This document shows, piece by piece, positions 35,447 to 43,749 of a DNA stretch of 64,000 nucleotides. Position numbers and translations under genes: made by a program. Numbering within the stretch: the first letter of the stretch is position 1; every line of letters begins with the position of its first letter. The DNA comes from Paraktedonobacter sp964250225 (lineage in GTDB: Bacteria > Chloroflexota > Ktedonobacteria > Ktedonobacterales > Ktedonobacteraceae), in NCBI GenBank assembly GCA_964250225.1, contig CAXUEY010000001.1, positions 28,186 through 92,185 of the forward strand, read 5' to 3'. Under the pieces are notes generated by a model that searched no databases, was not told the origin of the DNA, and worked only from the letters and a program-made list of their open reading frames with translations.

Positions 35447-36055
35447 TTAGAGAGATTCTATTTCTAAACCATATGTTTGCATTGTATGCACAAAACCAGC
35501 GAAGTTGTTATACAGTTCGGCCTGGATACCCACGCTTTGCGCCGTTGCCACATTGATGGGGGTGTCGTCCCAGAACAGCATCTCTTCAGCCTGATATCCA
35601 TCGAGTTCACGGAGAATGCTCGCAAAAAAGGCGGCCTCGCTTTTCATACAACCAAGATCGACCGAAGAGAACATGCCATCAAACACATCCACGAGGCCCA
35701 TCTCGTGCTGGAGATACGCGGTGCGATAACGTTCCTGCTGCGTGGCGATATAGCACGTGATACCGCGCTGCCTCAATTGCTGCACGACCTGGATAAGCCG
35801 TGCATCGATGGTGCGCTCCCGACAAAACCAGTAGTCGAGAAACGCCTCTGGCGAGTGTGGCCAATTCCATTGAACCAGATAGGGGGCCAGCGCCTCTTTG
35901 AGATCGGCCTGCCCAATCAGGCACGGCTGGAATGCGTCGCGGAAAAATGGACGGCGCATCTCTTCAGTGATGCCATAGTTTTGCGCCAGTTCTTTCCCCC
36001 ACGGCTCGCCAGTGACAATAACGCCATCTACATCGAATAGCAGCGTTTTAATCAT
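35447..36055 (-). CDS. HAD-superfamily hydrolase
   Basis: A 202-residue haloacid-dehalogenase-type phosphatase. Motif I is LFDVDGVIV with the nucleophile Asp10 and the second Asp at 12; a helical cap follows (about 15-90); motif II is CYIATQQ with Thr; the lysine of motif III lies in GCMKSEAAFF; motif IV is LFWDDTPINV. This is the subfamily IA pattern seen in YihX/epoxide-hydrolase-N-like HADs. The substrate is probably a small phosphate ester. ATG 36055 follows GGAAGGGAG, which removes 27 residues of the longer frame. It lies 96 bp downstream of the start of the glycosyltransferase gene and is co-directional. Confidence 0.85.
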   Translation of the reverse strand: MIKTLLFDVDGVIVTGEPWGKELAQNYGITEEMRRPFFRDAFQPCLIGQADLKEALAPYLVQWNWPHSPEAFLDYWFCRERTIDARLIQVVQQLRQRGITCYIATQQERYRTAYLQHEMGLVDVFDGMFSSVDLGCMKSEAAFFASILRELDGYQAEEMLFWDDTPINVATAQSVGIQAELYNNFAGFVHTMQTYGLEIESL

Positions 36056-36274
36056 ACATACTCCCTTCCATAAGACTCCGACTTCCACTATATCCATCAG
36101 AACTGACCTCATTATACCAGAACTAATCAATACCAAAAATAGCTGAATGCGTGCTCAAACGTTTGCAGAGCGCTGTTGACAAGGCTCACTTTGCTCTGGC
36201 ATCCTAAGATATGTGAGAAGGCATTTCTGTCGAAAAAGCGGAACAATTGAAGATACCACAAAGGAGCAAAGAAG

Positions 36275-36607
36275 ATGTGTATAAGCTGTGGTTGTGGGAA
36301 ACCCAACGATGAACATGGGGATAGCCGCAATATTACCCTGCAAGACCTGGATCAAGCGGCTCAGGCAGCAGGCACAACACGTGATCGTGTGGTCGAGAAT
36401 ATCACCCAGGGAACACAATCCTCTTCAGGACAACACGCGCAGGCATCTGGCGACTATTATCAGTCTCATTTAGCAAGGCCATCCGGCCGCCAGCCAGGAG
36501 AAACTTCACCTGAACTGGGCCAGGATTCTGGCTCGGCCTGGCAAGAGGGTTTACAAATGGGCGACACTGGACGCGGCGGTGTACAGAATCCGGAAAGAAA
36601 CCCGTAG
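36275..36607 (+). CDS. Small Cys-motif protein (MCISCGCGKPxDxHGD type)
   Basis: A 110-residue acidic, Gln/Gly/Ser-rich protein. It begins MCISCGCGKPNDEHGD with three cysteines in CxxCxC spacing, then a conserved helix NITLQDLDQAAQAAG. The rest is low complexity and probably disordered. Short proteins with this start are found in actinobacteria and Chloroflexota and have no assigned role; the cysteines and His suggest metal binding. The start is well supported by AAAGGAG. An Hsp20 gene follows 82 bp later on the same strand, so a stress-linked transcript is possible. Confidence 0.7.
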   Translation: MCISCGCGKPNDEHGDSRNITLQDLDQAAQAAGTTRDRVVENITQGTQSSSGQHAQASGDYYQSHLARPSGRQPGETSPELGQDSGSAWQEGLQMGDTGRGGVQNPERNP

Positions 36608-36689
36608 CGCCCTGGTCAGTAGACTTGCTGCTCTACGAACCGATGAAACATCTCTGACGACGCCTATTACCAGGGATAAGGGGAAGTCT

Positions 36690-37079
36690 ATGGTTATGCC
36701 TGAACAAGCAAAAGTACAGCAAATACCGCTCAAGGTCTATCGTGCAATTGATCGTTTGACGATTGCCGCGCCTATGGCCGGGATAGAGCCGGGCGACATT
36801 CTGGTTGAGGTTACCGCCGATGGGCGCCTCTTGCTCGATGGGAAAGTGCGTGCTGTGCTCAAAGACGTGAAAGAGTTGCTGGTTGACGAGTGGAGTTCGG
36901 GCGCGTACTATCGCGACTACACGCTGCCCGCGCTTGTGGACGGTTCGCAGGCCACCGCGACGTATGGCAATGGTGTGCTGGTGGTGACCTTTCCCATCGC
37001 AGCCAAAATGATCGCGGCCCGCCTCACGCTTTCCAGCACTGGCGCGGCTCGCGGGATCAGCGATAACGTCGCCAGCTAG
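36690..37079 (+). CDS. Hsp20/alpha-crystallin family small heat-shock protein
   Basis: A 129-residue protein with the alpha-crystallin beta-sandwich: KVYRAIDRLTIAAPMAGIEPGDILVEVT at the first strands, GRLLLDGKVRAV, a YRDYTLP strand and ATYGNGVLVVTFPIA, where GVL fits the conserved A-x-x-x-n-GvL motif. Small heat-shock proteins hold unfolding proteins as oligomers without ATP. The N-terminal arm is short and the classical I-x-I C-terminal tail is not evident. ATG 36690 has AAGGGGAAG upstream; ATG 36696 fits that site at better spacing. Confidence 0.85.
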   Translation: MVMPEQAKVQQIPLKVYRAIDRLTIAAPMAGIEPGDILVEVTADGRLLLDGKVRAVLKDVKELLVDEWSSGAYYRDYTLPALVDGSQATATYGNGVLVVTFPIAAKMIAARLTLSSTGAARGISDNVAS

Positions 37080-37144
37080 TGAAATACCCCGTGTCTAGAA
37101 CAGTTCCACCAAAAATCGAGGGCTTACGGCGTACAGCTAAACTA

Positions 37145-37202
37145 GCATTAGCGTATTATAAGGACATTTCTACCCAGAAATGTCCTTATAATACGCTAAT
37201 GC
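37145..37202. terminator. 27-bp perfect inverted repeat between convergent genes
   Basis: Arms 37145-37171 and 37176-37202 are exact reverse complements with a four-base loop ACCC. The arms are A/T-mixed, unlike the usual GC-rich terminator stem, and no U tract follows. It lies between the ends of the Hsp20 gene (+) and the SMP-30 gene (-). It is either a bidirectional terminator or the footprint of a small palindromic mobile element. Confidence 0.5.
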
Positions 37203-37235
37203 CGGGTATGAGCAGCCCCTCCCAACAATGGGCAG

Positions 37236-38210
37236 CTACTTCCAGTGGCGCATAGGCAAGCCGGGCACGGGCGAACGGAACGTTGGTAAACGGTTCATGC
37301 CTAGCGAGCCAATATAGACAGTGCGCAGATCTGGCCCGCCGAAGGTGACACTGGTCACCAGTTGCAAGGTCGGTCCTGCCGCCTGCAACATATCCAGCGG
37401 CTGAGCTGTGCGCGTTCTGAGTTTCTCCTCGAAGGTTGCCAGCATCTCCAGATTGGCTTCCTCGAAGACCACGTGGTAATCTCCTGAGGGCGTGATGATG
37501 CCAACGCCGTTTCTCAAGACGGTGGTGACCCAGATATTTCCGTCTGCATCAAAGGTAAAACCATCGACGGCGGAACCGGTCCCCAGGGTGGATGGGCCAA
37601 AAATCTCTTTCTCACCCAGGCTGCCATCGGGATGCACACGCAAACGCGACACATGCATGCCCATTGTTTCAGCAACGTAGAGATACTCTTCACGAGCATC
37701 TAAGCGGATTTCGTTCGTAAATAAGATGCCATCAGCCACGAGGCGCGGCCCCTTGTCGTCCACCAGCACAATATACCCATCGGCGCGTGGATGAGCCGCG
37801 GCAGGCCACCAGTTCTCTTCACGCGTGGAAACAGCGATCCAGATGCGATCTTTGCTGTCGCGAAAGACAAAATTGGGCGTGGTCAGGGGAATGCCATCCA
37901 GTTCGGTCAGGAAGTTTTCTGTGCGCCCATCGGGATACATGCGCTGCACCGCGCCTCCTCCGATATTCGCGATCAGTAACGAGCCATCGGCCAGCATCGC
38001 GATGCCGTTGGGTTCGCCTCCCAGACCTCCCAGAAACGCCTGCGAGCCATCAGGGTTAATGCGCGTAATGCCCCCGCGCCCGTCCGAAACCCAGAGCGTG
38101 CCATCGCGCTGGGCCAGAATCGATTCGGGGCGCACAAGATCCTGCCCAGTGTAGGTGAGTTGCGCGAGATCAAGCTGAAATTCTTGGATGGGGATATGAC
38201 TGTTGTCCAC
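37236..38210 (-). CDS. SMP-30/gluconolactonase-like beta-propeller protein
   Basis: A 324-residue six-bladed propeller of the SMP-30/gluconolactonase/LRE family. Expected metal-ligand regions are present: VRPESILA (Glu), GEPNGIAM, LFTNEIRLD (Asn) and VDGFTFDADGNIWVT (Asp). Such enzymes hydrolyse sugar lactones or other cyclic esters with a Ca or Zn ion. The longer frame upstream is not supported. GTG 38210 follows AGAAAGGA at correct spacing, and ATG 38234 lies only a base after GCAGGA. No signal peptide. It is monocistronic, convergent with Hsp20. Confidence 0.82.
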   Translation of the reverse strand: MDNSHIPIQEFQLDLAQLTYTGQDLVRPESILAQRDGTLWVSDGRGGITRINPDGSQAFLGGLGGEPNGIAMLADGSLLIANIGGGAVQRMYPDGRTENFLTELDGIPLTTPNFVFRDSKDRIWIAVSTREENWWPAAAHPRADGYIVLVDDKGPRLVADGILFTNEIRLDAREEYLYVAETMGMHVSRLRVHPDGSLGEKEIFGPSTLGTGSAVDGFTFDADGNIWVTTVLRNGVGIITPSGDYHVVFEEANLEMLATFEEKLRTRTAQPLDMLQAAGPTLQLVTSVTFGGPDLRTVYIGSLGMNRLPTFRSPVPGLPMRHWK

Positions 38211-38602
38211 GGTGAGTCCTTTCTGCAAGTCCATTCCTGCACTATGTATTAAACAATTTCCGCGCGAAGAGGACATCTTCCCTACTAAAACAGCATTGCT
38301 CTCACTGACCGCTTTGTGCGGGAAGAGCATTCGGAGCAGACGAAGATATTGTATAACTTTGCTCTGCCCTGCCACAATGATATAATCCAGAAGAGCACAC
38401 TGATTGTAGCGCCACGGTTCTGTTTCAGCCCGATCAGCGACGTGGGCCAGGGACCGCTGGCAGGATTTGACACACAAAAGATGGCCCACGTTGCCGTCAG
38501 AGAAACACGCAAAGTCGCTCTCAATAGATTCGCTTTTGATGCACCTGCTGTTCCATAGTGCCAGTTTGTGGGGAAGAACACAACAAGAGAAAGGGAAATA
38601 TT
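38211..38602. other. Divergent intergenic region before the phosphofructokinase gene
   Basis: About 390 bp. On the plus strand a TATAAT lies at 38381-38386 with TTTGCT 17 bp upstream (a weak -35), which could drive the phosphofructokinase gene with a leader of about 210 nt. Short frames here have no coding character I could recognise. Confidence 0.4.
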
Positions 38603-39817
38603 ATGCCAAAACAGCTTACAAGCAAGATTCGCTCATTAGGGGTACTCACCGGTGGCGGTGATGTGCCTGGCCTGAATGCGGCTATCAAGGCGCTGGTAGA
38701 TCGCGCAGAGTCACAGGGGATTCGCGTCCTGGGTTTGCGCGAAGGATGGGCGGGTATCACCTATCTGGACAGTTCTAGAGGTTATGACAATCTGATATTT
38801 CGCGCCGATACGCCGGGTACCTGGCAGGACAACTATCTCATGCCCTTGAATCGTCTGAACACACGCTCGATTGACCGCGAGGGCGGGACCATTCTGCAAT
38901 CCACGCGCACCAATCCAGCGCGTGTCGCGGTCAGCGAACTGCCCGCACACCTGCGCCATCTTGGAGAGGGCCACAAAGCGGATGAGCGGCTGGATCTGAC
39001 CGACGAAGTGCTCAAAAATATGCAGTTTCTGGAACTGGATGGCCTGGTGGTGATCGGCGGCGATGATACGCTCAGCTATGGCTCAGTCCTCTCGGAGAAG
39101 GGCATCCCCGTCTGGGGCATTCCCAAGACGATGGATAATGACGTACCCGGCACCGATTACTGTATCGGCTTCCAAACCGCCATCAGCCGCGCCACCGAAT
39201 TCATCAATCGTATTCGCTCTACAGGAGAGTCGCATGGCCAGACGATGCTCTTCCGCATGTTTGGCCGCGATGCCGGTTTCACGGCCCTGGAAACCGCGCT
39301 GGTCACCTGGGCAGATCGCCTGGTAATCCCTGAAGCGCCCGCCAATATCGACCACCTGGCCGAACTGGTCACGCGGGACAGAGAGAACCCACAGCACTAC
39401 TCATCGGTCATTCTGTCAGAGGGCGCGAACTTCGGCGTGCCCGTGCCGGAAGTTGGTACGCCCGACGCCTACGGACACCGCAAAAAAGTCAATGTCGCTG
39501 AATTCCTGGCCGAAGAGCTGGGCAAGCGCATCCCCCACGTGCGGTTCCTGGCTCACGACCTGACCTATTTGCTGCGCAGTGGCGAGCCGGAGGTGTACGA
39601 TAAGCATATGGCGATCTATTACGCCAATATGGTCATGAGCGCGCTAACCAGCGGGATGTACGGTGTGATGGTAGCGTATCGCAATGGAGCCTTCATCTAC
39701 ACCGATATCCCCGGCAAAAATCTCTCCGCGCGCCGCGTCAATCTCGACGATTACCATAGCACGGACTATCGTCCAAACTTTGAGAAAATTACTGGCCCCT
39801 ATCAACCACAGAAATAG
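38603..39817 (+). CDS. 6-phosphofructokinase, probably pyrophosphate-dependent
   Basis: The 404-residue PfkA-superfamily enzyme phosphorylates fructose 6-phosphate to the 1,6-bisphosphate. The N-terminal GVLTGGGDVPGLNAAI is the nucleotide/PPi loop, and GFTALETAL and the MFGRDAGF region bind the sugar phosphate. Two positions that separate donors are telling: GGDD at 152-155 has Asp where ATP enzymes have Gly (E. coli position 104), and PKTMDND at 174-180 has Lys where ATP enzymes have Gly (position 124). Both are PPi-type residues, so a reversible PPi-dependent enzyme is inferred. ATG 38603 follows AAAGGGAAA. A terminator-like hairpin follows the gene. Confidence 0.9.
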   Translation: MPKQLTSKIRSLGVLTGGGDVPGLNAAIKALVDRAESQGIRVLGLREGWAGITYLDSSRGYDNLIFRADTPGTWQDNYLMPLNRLNTRSIDREGGTILQSTRTNPARVAVSELPAHLRHLGEGHKADERLDLTDEVLKNMQFLELDGLVVIGGDDTLSYGSVLSEKGIPVWGIPKTMDNDVPGTDYCIGFQTAISRATEFINRIRSTGESHGQTMLFRMFGRDAGFTALETALVTWADRLVIPEAPANIDHLAELVTRDRENPQHYSSVILSEGANFGVPVPEVGTPDAYGHRKKVNVAEFLAEELGKRIPHVRFLAHDLTYLLRSGEPEVYDKHMAIYYANMVMSALTSGMYGVMVAYRNGAFIYTDIPGKNLSARRVNLDDYHSTDYRPNFEKITGPYQPQK

Positions 39818-39846
39818 CAATCTGTGTGGTGCGTATCAAGCACAAC

Positions 39847-39890
39847 GAGAGCAGGACGCGACACATCCGTCTGTGTCATGTCCTGCTCTC
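39847..39890. terminator. Bidirectional terminator-like hairpin
   Basis: Arms 39847-39865 (GAGAGCAGGACGCGACACA) and 39872-39890 pair over 19 positions, with two central mismatches that in one RNA become G-U pairs. It lies between the convergent phosphofructokinase and Pro-rich protein genes. Only a short T-rich stretch follows on the plus side. Confidence 0.6.
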
Positions 39891-39964
39891 TATTTCTGCT
39901 AATCAGCTCTCTGCTCCAGAAGAGAAATTTCAATAAATATAAACCATTCTCTACTGAATAGAGG

Positions 39965-40891
39965 TTATTCTGCCGCTTTCTGCTGTTCTGCCCCCTGCAC
40001 AGGTACTTCAGCATTTGCCTCGACTTTTTTCGCGCTATGAGGTGGTTTAGCTGGAGCAACCGGCTCGGCTGCGGCACTTTCGCCTGTGGAGGCGGGACGA
40101 TTGGCAAAGGGCGAGTAGATGGGCGGGAGCACACCCTGCGCGTATGAGCCTGGCGCGGCAGTCGAGGTTGGCTCAAAACCGGCTGGTGTCGCTGGGGAAG
40201 CTGCGGCGTCCTCTGGGTGGGTAGCGGCATGTCTCCTGGGCGTGCCTGGCTTGGTAGGCGGCTCACTACTGGTGGGAGTAGATGGAGCAACTGGCGCCGC
40301 TGGCTGAGCAGATACATTGGCAGGTGCGGGGTAGCTAGCTGGTTGAACGGGATAGTTGCCCGGACCTGCTGGAGCAGCAGATGCAGGATAGCTGGCTGGT
40401 GGAGTGAGATGGCTTGTCGGTACGTTCCGGGCTGCATAGGTCTGCGGAGGAGCCGCTTGTGGATAGACGGGGTACCCGGCTGGAGGTGGTGCTACAGGCG
40501 TAGCTTGCGGATAGGCAGAATACCCGCCTGCCGACGGTGCCACAGGCGCAGCTTGCGGATAAGCAGGATATCCCGCTGGAGCTGGTGCTACAGGTGGAGT
40601 TGGCTGTTGAGCATTGTCTTCGGGTTTCTGCAGCCGCTGCAGTTCTTCCTGCACTTCGTTGATCTGTTGCTGATAGGTAGCGATTTGCTGACAAATGATT
40701 ACCAGTTCCCCCTGGCCCAGGTGGCCCTTGTGATACATATCCATTGCCTGCGTAATCAGCGCCTGGCCCTGCTGGGACGTTTGAAAGGTCAGGTCCGTGA
40801 TAATATTATGCAGGTGCTGGATCTTGGTGATCCGCCCAGCCTCCTGCGAGGCTTTCTCCAGGCCATGCTGGATCGATTCTAAGAAGCTCAT
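39965..40891 (-). CDS. Coiled-coil protein with Pro/Ala/Tyr-rich repeats
   Basis: A 308-residue soluble protein. Residues 1-95 are helical and Gln/Leu/Ile-rich (HLHNIITDLTFQTSQQGQAL, then QQIATYQQQINEVQEELQRL) and likely form a coiled coil. The remainder is low complexity: three copies of a roughly 20-residue unit around GYPAYPQAAPVAP, then Pro/Ala/Ser/Thr stretches. It has no membrane span or zinc ribbon. The ATG at 40891 follows GAGGGGA, and a near-consensus promoter lies upstream. The Tyr-Pro repeats resemble those of the kinase-associated proteins elsewhere in the window. Function unknown. Confidence 0.72.
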   Translation of the reverse strand: MSFLESIQHGLEKASQEAGRITKIQHLHNIITDLTFQTSQQGQALITQAMDMYHKGHLGQGELVIICQQIATYQQQINEVQEELQRLQKPEDNAQQPTPPVAPAPAGYPAYPQAAPVAPSAGGYSAYPQATPVAPPPAGYPVYPQAAPPQTYAARNVPTSHLTPPASYPASAAPAGPGNYPVQPASYPAPANVSAQPAAPVAPSTPTSSEPPTKPGTPRRHAATHPEDAAASPATPAGFEPTSTAAPGSYAQGVLPPIYSPFANRPASTGESAAAEPVAPAKPPHSAKKVEANAEVPVQGAEQQKAAE

Positions 40892-41210
40892 GCTTTATCC
40901 CCTCTTTCTCTCCTACAGACATTTGATGATGTTGCTGTCGGCAGAGGTATTATAACAAACGAAAGAGCCCGGTGTCGATGGGAAAACTGCCTGTATGCTG
41001 CGGTATATACAGTACTCTTTGCAATCTCATCCACAAAGCACCTGCTTGATCCTGCTGGAGATCTCCTTTCGCTCCCTGCCCAAACGCTCATCGGCGCTTT
41101 TAGGTGCTAGCTCTTTCAGGCTATCTATTGTGGTGATTATTCGCAGTTGAGAAACGAATACTCAAATATAGCGTTATATTACAGTGAGAAGTCTCGATCA
41201 AAAAAAGCGG
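40892..41210. other. Divergent intergenic region, about 320 bp
   Basis: Apart from the minus-strand promoter at 40949-40978, no site or gene could be supported. The plus-strand deacetylase gene has no clear promoter here. Confidence 0.4.
40949..40978 (-). promoter_or_regulatory. Sigma-70-like promoter for the coiled-coil Pro-rich gene
   Basis: Minus strand: TCGACA (40973-40978) as -35, an 18-bp spacer, and a perfect TATAAT (40949-40954) as -10. It sits about 58 bp upstream of the ATG, a normal leader length. Confidence 0.65.
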
Positions 41211-42827
41211 ATGGATGCCTACTGTATGGATATGTTCAACAAAACGCCTCCCACAAAGCAACCAATCAGGCGCGGGATAACTGGGGCACACCTAAAAGCT
41301 CTGAACGCCAGGCAAAGACCTCTTGCAGAGCAGCCAACGCGCCCAATGCAGGCAGTGGCCGCACAGGAACCCCTGACAGGACCACTTATGCAACTTACGC
41401 CCACGCTGGCAAAGAAGCGAGGTCGCTGGCTGCTTTATGGACTTTCTCTGTTGCTCGTTATGCTGATTATTTCAGGTGTCATGCTGGGACCAACTCTGTA
41501 TCATCAGGTAACGTCAGCAAAGCGAGCAGCGTCGCGGCCGGACCTCCAGCACGTTCTGCACCCCAAAACTGCGGTTGTTCACTCTACCGAAGTAGACGAC
41601 ACAGTGCATCAGTTTATGCAGGAGATGCTGCAAAAAAACTGGAGCGGCATGTGGTCGCTGCTGGCTCCTGAAGCACAGGGTCTGTGGCAGAACGAAGCAG
41701 ACTTCACCCATTTTGAGCAGGCCAAATTTGGTCCTCTGACCCTGCAAAGCTATAAACCAGGGCAAACCGTGACCAATAGCCCCTGGCTCAATCCCGATAC
41801 TACGCTGGTCCATAACAACGCGGTCACCTTGAGCGTCGCGTTCCAGGCGAGCGCGCCAGCCGGTCTACTGACCGATCCATCAAACAACGCGCTGAACCAG
41901 GGCCTGTTTAAAAGTACGCTCTTCGCCCTGACCCAAAATTCACATGGTAGCTGGCAGGTGCTGGTCGCAGGTCCGGCTGATCTCGAAGCGCCTGTGCTGG
42001 TCCCGGCCAAACTGCCGACGTCCAATCCCAATCATCTCAATATGCCAGCATCACCATCTGCACATACATCACTTATGCGCGTGATCGTACCCATTTTTAT
42101 GTACCATCACGTCTCTAGCCAGCCCACCCATAACCTGTTTGATTTTAGCCTGACGGTCACTACTAGCGAATTTAATAAACAGTTGGACTGGTTGCAGAAG
42201 CAGGGATACCAGAGTATTACGATGAATGAGCTGTTTAGTGCGTTTTACTATGGAAAAGCGTTGCCACCCAAACCGGTCATCCTCACCTTTGACGATGGGT
42301 ATGCAGACGTGTATACCTATGCGTTGCCTGCTCTGCTGGCTCATCATGATCGCGGGGTATTCTACATCATTACCGGATTGATCGGTGGCCGGTATATGAC
42401 CTGGGACCAGATCAAGACAATGGCTCACTCAGGCATGGAGATTGCCGACCATACCATTCACCATGTCAGCCTTGACGAATACCCCTATACGACAGCAAAG
42501 ACGACGCCTCAACAGGAGCTTGTCGATTCAAAGGCCACATTAGAAAGTGAATTGGGCGCACCCATTCAGTTTTTCTGTTATCCATCGGGCGAGCCTTTCC
42601 ACCACGGGTCTCCGGCTGCGCGCCAACGTATCCTGCAAGATCTTTTCGAGGATGGCTACCTGGGCGCGACGCTGGACCCGGTTGGCTCTAGTTCAGCCCT
42701 GCAAATCGCGGCGATCCCCTACCAGATGCCGCGCATTCGTGTCAGCGGCGGCGAGAGTCTGACGAATTTTAGTGGTATCCTGAAATTCACATTGCAGGCA
42801 GACGTTGCGCGCGAACGCAATCTTTAA
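41211..42827 (+). CDS. Membrane-anchored polysaccharide deacetylase
   Basis: About 538 residues. A cytoplasmic basic start is followed by one membrane span (WLLYGLSLLLVMLIISGVML), an extracellular domain of about 170 residues that resembles an NTF2-like fold (HQFMQEMLQKNWSGMWSLL), and a NodB deacetylase domain. NodB motifs are intact: TFDDGYAD with the catalytic and metal Asp, ADHTIHH with the metal histidines, and CYPSGEPFHH. It probably removes acetyl groups from cell-wall or extracellular polysaccharide outside the membrane. The start is unclear: GTG 41184 or ATG 41211, 41226 or 41232, none with a good ribosome site. A perfect hairpin follows the stop. Confidence 0.85.
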   Translation: MDAYCMDMFNKTPPTKQPIRRGITGAHLKALNARQRPLAEQPTRPMQAVAAQEPLTGPLMQLTPTLAKKRGRWLLYGLSLLLVMLIISGVMLGPTLYHQVTSAKRAASRPDLQHVLHPKTAVVHSTEVDDTVHQFMQEMLQKNWSGMWSLLAPEAQGLWQNEADFTHFEQAKFGPLTLQSYKPGQTVTNSPWLNPDTTLVHNNAVTLSVAFQASAPAGLLTDPSNNALNQGLFKSTLFALTQNSHGSWQVLVAGPADLEAPVLVPAKLPTSNPNHLNMPASPSAHTSLMRVIVPIFMYHHVSSQPTHNLFDFSLTVTTSEFNKQLDWLQKQGYQSITMNELFSAFYYGKALPPKPVILTFDDGYADVYTYALPALLAHHDRGVFYIITGLIGGRYMTWDQIKTMAHSGMEIADHTIHHVSLDEYPYTTAKTTPQQELVDSKATLESELGAPIQFFCYPSGEPFHHGSPAARQRILQDLFEDGYLGATLDPVGSSSALQIAAIPYQMPRIRVSGGESLTNFSGILKFTLQADVARERNL

Positions 42828-42828
42828 A

Positions 42829-42870
42829 AAAGAATTGGCCATCACTGTGAGAAGTGATGGCCAATTCTTT
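42829..42870. terminator. Perfect 18-bp hairpin between convergent genes
   Basis: Arms 42829-42846 (AAAGAATTGGCCATCACT) and 42853-42870 are exact reverse complements with loop GTGAGA. The outer ends carry AAA/TTT, so the right arm ends in TTCTTT. It starts one base after the deacetylase stop codon and lies before the end of the DUF4383 gene. Confidence 0.75.
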
Positions 42871-42906
42871 GCGAAAAACCCGAATGCTCTTATGATTCAG
42901 GCGAGA

Positions 42907-43356
42907 TTAGATTGCTGGTGCCCGTACCCCACGTTTGCGGCTGACCAGGTAGAAGCTCACCACGAGAGCAATCACGCCTAAAACGATATCCAGGATATGG
43001 TCCGCAACGCTGAGATGCGTGAGACCAAGAAAACGCCCCGCGTCAGTTCCATACACGGGCATATAGAGAGCGGGGATGAGGCCGAGCAGCCCTATCAGCG
43101 TATAGACAACGCCGAAGACGCGGTTGAAATGCACCGAATATCCGGTGAAGGTTGCAGCAAGCCCGATGAGACCTGTAACCAGCATGAAAACGTTGCCAAA
43201 CGTATCACTATCAAAAATGCCGAAGATGGCTATCACACCTGTGGAGTTCTCTGTTGGCGTGATGAAGCCAACAATACCCAGAATCACGAAAATGATGCCC
43301 ACAATGAGCGCTACTGTATGATTGTGTGACCAATCTTTCCTTGTGACTCGTGCCAT
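42907..43356 (-). CDS. DUF4383 membrane protein
   Basis: A 149-residue protein with four membrane helices. It has the DUF4383 features: HTVALIVGIIFVILGIVGFI at the first helix, a GIFDSDTFGNVFMLVTGLIGL loop-helix with the conserved N, and a final GLTHLSVADHILDIVLGV helix with the conserved HxxD. The family is common in actinobacteria and Chloroflexota; its function is unknown. The start follows AGGAGAAA. The next minus-strand gene is far away, so it is monocistronic. Confidence 0.88.
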   Translation of the reverse strand: MARVTRKDWSHNHTVALIVGIIFVILGIVGFITPTENSTGVIAIFGIFDSDTFGNVFMLVTGLIGLAATFTGYSVHFNRVFGVVYTLIGLLGLIPALYMPVYGTDAGRFLGLTHLSVADHILDIVLGVIALVVSFYLVSRKRGVRAPAI

Positions 43357-43452
43357 TGATAATTTCTCCTAATTCTATGAGCGAAGGGGTTCCATCCTTC
43401 TCACCAATAGCACGTATGCCGATCTCTTTCCGATACATGCCAGCACTCGTGA

Positions 43453-43638
43453 AAACAGGAAGCCTTACTCATAAACACGCGCAGCGGCGACACCTTTTTC
43501 CGCGCTCTGATCCCCAGTGCCAGTGAGCAACCAGAGATTACGATCACCGACGCCGACCACTTTCTGCAGGAGGAGAAAGGTGAGGAGATTGCACAGCATA
43601 TTCTGGAATTCATCCCTCACCCCCCCGACAAGTCGTAG
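43453..43638 (+). pseudogene. Haloalkane dehalogenase-like fragment (C-terminus)
   Basis: After an in-frame TGA at 43450 the plus strand stays open to TAG 43636 and encodes GDTFFRALIPSASEQPEITI, then TDADHFLQEEKGEEIAQHIL. This is the end of a haloalkane-dehalogenase-type alpha/beta hydrolase: ALIP, then the catalytic His in the DAxHFLQE.xG motif. The nucleophile and cap regions are absent and no start with a ribosome site is seen, so it is a remnant. It lies in the 390-bp space before the next plus-strand gene. Confidence 0.7.
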
Positions 43639-43749
43639 TCAGCTTCTATGCATGTTCTATACGGCAATACTGGTGCCAGCAGAATGTTCAGTATCTTTTT
43701 CACCTTCTCCATACGTACAAATCGTGTACGCATAGAAAGGCGGGATGAT

